Part shown: in pieces, positions 41,433 through 44,749 of the stretch | How positions within the stretch are numbered: the stretch's first letter is position 1 | How the letters are laid out: each line of letters begins with the position of its first letter | Origin: Treponema sp. | GTDB lineage: Bacteria; Spirochaetota; Spirochaetia; Treponematales; Treponemataceae | DNA: 44,749 bases | NCBI GenBank assembly: GCA_012519415.1 | Contig: JAAYQG010000012.1 | Span: 1 to 44,749 of the forward strand | Reading direction: 5' to 3' | Translations under genes and position numbers: made by a program | Notes under the pieces: model-generated | Database searches by the model: none | Told to the model about the DNA's origin: nothing | The model's input: only the letters and a program-made list of their open reading frames with translations

Positions 41433-41677
41433 TCATAACAGCACAATATTTGAAACAAATTTTAATATATAAAACATTTAACAACGATTCCAACTTGATT
41501 CATGTGGAGAAAAATTTGGAGAATTCAATTCTTGTTGATTTTCATACACATATTCATTCATATAGGGATTTAGATTCAATATCAAAAATAATATCCAATA
41601 ATAAAATTATCTCATATAAATATCTCACTGTTTTTCTCCAACAAGTTTTATTAATTCAACATCCGGTTTTTTCCCAT

Positions 41678-44308
41678 CTATTTTTGGTACGTCCCGTCGA
41701 GCCATTCATTGACGGCTTTTGCAAATTTTTCTGTTCTTTCGTTTTCGTTAAAGAACGGAAAGCCGATAATTGTGTAGTTTTTATGTGCGGTAAGTAATGT
41801 GTTTTCAATTTTATGTGTATCTAGTATTTGTAATAAAAATGTTTCTTTCCAACGGTCCTCCAGTAAAAACGGATCGCCTTTCGGTTCAATATATACTTGG
41901 AAGTTTGTGTCTTTGTCGGTGGTTTCTTTTTCAACAAATAGCAAAAAGTCAGGTTCAAATCTCTCTCCGTTTTCAAAAGAATAAATAGCAAGTTCCGGTA
42001 TGCGTTCGTTTCGTACAAGGAAAAATTTTAAATTCTTTTTATCAAGCTTAGGTTTTATTTCGCGATTAAAATAGGTAATAAACAGTTTTTCTTCGCTCGT
42101 TCCGTAATTGTCATTGTACGCATACCACGGTTCTTCAACAAGATTCAGCTGATATTTTTCTTTGATGTTGTAGTTTTGCGATTCTCCTTTTCCACCGTTT
42201 GCATCTATGCTCGATACATAAATTGTTTTGTCTTTAACAACGTCAGAGATTTTTTTCGGATAAAATACTTTGCTTCCCTCATACTCCGGCTTTAAGCTTA
42301 CAATGTACGATGATATTTCGTTGAACGCTTTTAATAGACCGTCGTATATGTCTTTACCCGCCACTTCTCCGGTTGTATATTTTATTTCAAGAACGTTGTT
42401 GCCGAAGTATTTGTCGGACGTAAAAAATTCTTTTTTAGATTTCAGTTGCGGATACTTTTCTTTTAAAATAGCAAACTTGAATTCACGGAATGCGTCCGAC
42501 GCTCCGGACATAATATTATATGGAATATCTTTAAATGTGTACGATATAACTTTTGTTTTTTCCGTTGTGTCCTTGTTTGCACTTTCAATGTCGCCGAACA
42601 AATTGATAACACTGCCTCGTGTGTCTTTTTTGGTAAACGTGTGAACGAGCGTTTTTTTACTTCCTTCCAACTCTTTGACATTCGTGCGGTCTTTGGGAAT
42701 ACGCTTGTTGGAAAAAACAAAGCCTTTTCTATACAGTTCAGATTCTTTAAAATGTTCTTTGAGTTGATAATTGAGCTTAATCGGTTTTTCATCTTCCATG
42801 CCCGTTGAAATAAGCGCTTGTCTGAGTTCTGCGATATATCGTGAGTCATTTTTGGAATGGAAGTACATCGTTTCTAAAATGCGGTTCGGGTGTTCCAGAT
42901 CATAGTCGTACTTTCTTTTAAAACGTTCTTGGTCATCTGAAATTTGAAACGGGCAGTATCGTGCACCGCGACCGATAAGCTGTGCTTCCTTAATCGTATA
43001 CGGCGACACTTTTGTACCGCTTTGGCGGGTGTCGTACAACCGCACAATGTCAAAAAGATTTAAGACGTCCCAACCCTCGTTCAACATATCGACGACGAAA
43101 ATGCAGCGAATGGGATTGTCTTTATCTTCCAAAGAGTTTACGAGCAATTGTTTTTCGACAGTGTTGTCGCTTGTTCCGTTCATAATAATTGCTTTGTCTT
43201 TAGAAAAACCGTCTTGTAAAGAATGAATTAAAAATGCAAAGCCGGAATCTTTTTCTTTAAAATAGTCGAGTGCATCAGTAAGTTGTTTTATATCGACATC
43301 ATACAAGGCGTTTATTTCTTTTGATGAAAGATTTTTAAGTTTCTCAAAAAATTCAACATAAAAATTTTCCGACTCGTCGATTGTTTGCGATTTAAAAAGT
43401 ACGACAGGTTTTATATTCGCTCCAACATCGGCAAATAGATATTTGCGGTACTCGCTCATAATAAGTGATATCAATACACGTTCCCAAAGAGAAGAGTCTG
43501 TTGCAAAGTTTTGAAAATCTTTTGTGTAGCCTGATGAGCGAAAATTCAAAAGCGGATAGTTGTAGATAATTTTATCGAGATATTTTATTTTGACATTCGA
43601 ATCGTTTAATTCACACGTTGCGGTAAACTCAAGCATAATATGTTCTGTGTTTCGTGCAAATGCATTTAAGACAGAATATTCCCACGAGTTTTTTTCTTCT
43701 TCCTCACTTTTGTTCAGTTTTTTTGTTTGTGTATTTACGTGATGCGACTCGTCCGAAATAAAAACGATTTTTGTATTTTCAAAATCATCAAACGTAAGGG
43801 AATTTTCTTTTGGGAAAAAAAGGTCGAGGTGTAATTTTTGTGTTGTCGTAAAACAAATGTTAATGTCGGTGGAATCTTTTGGCAAGCCTGAAAACGATGC
43901 GACAGGTTTTATTGCAATCTTTTCGCCAAGATATTCAATCTCCTCGGCAAACAAATATTTACCTGATGTTTTATTCAAAAAATTTTCTTTTGTTTTTTCT
44001 ACAATGTTTGTTTGATTTACAAAAAAAAGAAAGTTGCGATATCCTTTTGTGTAGAGATACAAAATAAGACCCGCCATGATAACCGTCTTTCCCGAACCGG
44101 TCGCCATGTGAAATAGCGTATGAATTTGTTTGTTTTTTGAAAGCTGTTTATTTTCAAAATAATTGACAAAATATTGAAACGCCTCTTCCTGATATTCGCG
44201 AAGGATGATGTTGGGAGACAAACCTGTTTTTATAAATTCCGGTGTTTCTTTTAATGTCCCATATTTTTTTAATACATCAAGCTCTTCATACAAAAACTGC
44301 TTCGTCAT
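41678..44308 (-). CDS. res: Type III restriction enzyme Res subunit
   Basis: ATP-dependent translocating endonuclease subunit that cuts when two unmethylated sites are met head-to-head, working in complex with Mod. The 876-aa product has a superfamily 2 helicase core: motif I ATGSGKT (69-75), motif II DESHH near 195, and motif VI QLIGRGARYCP near 455. A C-terminal PD-(D/E)XK nuclease shows EPDFLLFVEKE and YIEPKGD near 810-840. It is complete. Its ATG overlaps the mod stop by 4 nt (ATGA), so it is translationally coupled. Confidence 0.9.
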   Translation of the reverse strand: MTKQFLYEELDVLKKYGTLKETPEFIKTGLSPNIILREYQEEAFQYFVNYFENKQLSKNKQIHTLFHMATGSGKTVIMAGLILYLYTKGYRNFLFFVNQTNIVEKTKENFLNKTSGKYLFAEEIEYLGEKIAIKPVASFSGLPKDSTDINICFTTTQKLHLDLFFPKENSLTFDDFENTKIVFISDESHHVNTQTKKLNKSEEEEKNSWEYSVLNAFARNTEHIMLEFTATCELNDSNVKIKYLDKIIYNYPLLNFRSSGYTKDFQNFATDSSLWERVLISLIMSEYRKYLFADVGANIKPVVLFKSQTIDESENFYVEFFEKLKNLSSKEINALYDVDIKQLTDALDYFKEKDSGFAFLIHSLQDGFSKDKAIIMNGTSDNTVEKQLLVNSLEDKDNPIRCIFVVDMLNEGWDVLNLFDIVRLYDTRQSGTKVSPYTIKEAQLIGRGARYCPFQISDDQERFKRKYDYDLEHPNRILETMYFHSKNDSRYIAELRQALISTGMEDEKPIKLNYQLKEHFKESELYRKGFVFSNKRIPKDRTNVKELEGSKKTLVHTFTKKDTRGSVINLFGDIESANKDTTEKTKVISYTFKDIPYNIMSGASDAFREFKFAILKEKYPQLKSKKEFFTSDKYFGNNVLEIKYTTGEVAGKDIYDGLLKAFNEISSYIVSLKPEYEGSKVFYPKKISDVVKDKTIYVSSIDANGGKGESQNYNIKEKYQLNLVEEPWYAYNDNYGTSEEKLFITYFNREIKPKLDKKNLKFFLVRNERIPELAIYSFENGERFEPDFLLFVEKETTDKDTNFQVYIEPKGDPFLLEDRWKETFLLQILDTHKIENTLLTAHKNYTIIGFPFFNENERTEKFAKAVNEWLDGTYQK

Positions 44309-44749
44309 TTTTTATCTCCGTAAAAAGAACGTGTAAACCTTTTATCCGATTCGCTTATAGTAAAATCTGCGTTGTCGATATCAGCATAATTGACGTACAG
44401 CTTGTTTTTGTTGATGAGTTTGAGCAACACTTTTTTCTGCTCGTTTAATGACAGTGTTTCAAAGTCGTCATCTGCATCCTCCAGTTCCTTTGTTGTAAGG
44501 TAGGGGACAATCCGTTCGTCTTTGTATATGTCGTTTTTTATGTTCGAGATAGTTTGTTCTGTTGCGTGTTGAATTGTGTCGATTAAAACGTGTGCGTCTT
44601 CTTTGAGTTCGCAGTACACGAACGAACCGCCGCCTTGCCAGTTGACGTCTTTGGAGATGCCTCCTTGATCATATTCTATTGTATAATATTCCTCCGTGGG
44701 TTCTGAAACTAACTCTAACTTTTTCTGTGTCGTTTTATTTTCTTGCAAA
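44305..44749 (-). CDS. mod: Type III DNA methyltransferase Mod subunit (C-terminal part)
   Basis: Only the last 147 codons are in the window; the gene runs off the right edge. The stretch YDQGGISKDVNWQGGGSFVYCEL is the characteristic C-terminal segment of type III Mod proteins following the adenine methyltransferase domain. The catalytic DPPY and FxGxG motifs would be further upstream. Mod provides both target recognition and protection, and pairs with the adjacent res. An open TTG near 44748 is internal, not a start. Confidence 0.85.
   Translation of the reverse strand, partial: LQENKTTQKKLELVSEPTEEYYTIEYDQGGISKDVNWQGGGSFVYCELKEDAHVLIDTIQHATEQTISNIKNDIYKDERIVPYLTTKELEDADDDFETLSLNEQKKVLLKLINKNKLYVNYADIDNADFTISESDKRFTRSFYGDKK

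Noticed and set aside
41450-41797. 115-codon frame containing a VDFHTHIHS stretch
   Set aside because: The HTH-like stretch recalls amidohydrolase or PHP openings, but the frame starts at TTG, has no further motif, and its last 120 nt are antisense to res. At most it is a remnant.
1-44749. CRISPR array, rRNA operon, tmRNA, SRP RNA or RNase P RNA
   Set aside because: No regularly spaced repeats and no recognisable conserved RNA cores were found on either strand.

Overview
The window looks like chromosomal DNA of a low-GC spirochete of the genus Treponema. The best single marker is the trans-2-enoyl reductase at 26.6-27.8 kb, which by recollection is very close to the structurally characterised T. 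denticola enzyme. The archaeal-type PheRS beta chain, the FabV-containing fatty-acid cluster and the tRNAs lacking encoded CCA fit this. Species cannot be named from sequence alone. There is no transposase, integrase, prophage or CRISPR array.

Layout. 0-3.3 kb: a perfect 16-bp parS palindrome, then argA and a TrmH-family rRNA/tRNA methyltransferase (minus strand), and an HD-domain protein. 3.4-9.5 kb: ftsK with a very long acidic linker, initiator tRNA with a clear promoter and terminator, an amidohydrolase, tRNA-Ala(CGC), and a phosphofructokinase/HAD phosphatase pair. 9.9-15.2 kb: PAP2 phosphatase overlapping mnmE, an MgtC-like protein, a degenerate Rossmann-fold protein and a divergent dicarboxylate-type symporter. 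15.2-17.7 kb: an accessory patch with two decayed genes (one a sugar N-formyltransferase with ankyrin tail), a 19-bp direct repeat around them and an orphan membrane protein. 17.7-21.8 kb: a secreted protein, pheT and arginase.

21.8-31.4 kb is the metabolic core: one long same-strand cluster fabH-fabD-fabG-fabF-fabZ-fabV-accB-accC-accD-accA, i.e. malonyl-CoA synthesis plus a full elongation cycle, with FabV as the enoyl reductase and no acpP inside. It starts from a near-consensus promoter whose spacer contains a 19-bp palindrome. 31.4-41.4 kb: a small HypA-like orphan, dCMP deaminase, a cytoplasmic [FeFe]-hydrogenase-like/chemoreceptor fusion, an M48 peptidase, a 5'-nucleotidase lipoprotein, an ECF S-component, a PTS_EIIC_2 permease and a frameshifted hemerythrin. 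41.7 kb to the end: a type III restriction-modification system (res complete, mod cut by the window edge).

The most unusual signal is a family of about 150-nt structured repeats with four successive hairpins and a shared 3' end (TTTTTATGGGAG). Five copies are recognisable: in front of fabG, in front of fabV (shortened), in front of the 5'-nucleotidase, and a tandem pair at 39.2-39.5 kb. Stem sequences differ between copies while pairing is preserved, and three copies supply the Shine-Dalgarno sequence of the next gene. No annotated element type explains them. Two genes (sugar formyltransferase, hemerythrin) are each broken by one missing T in a T tract, which may be decay, phase variation or sequencing error.
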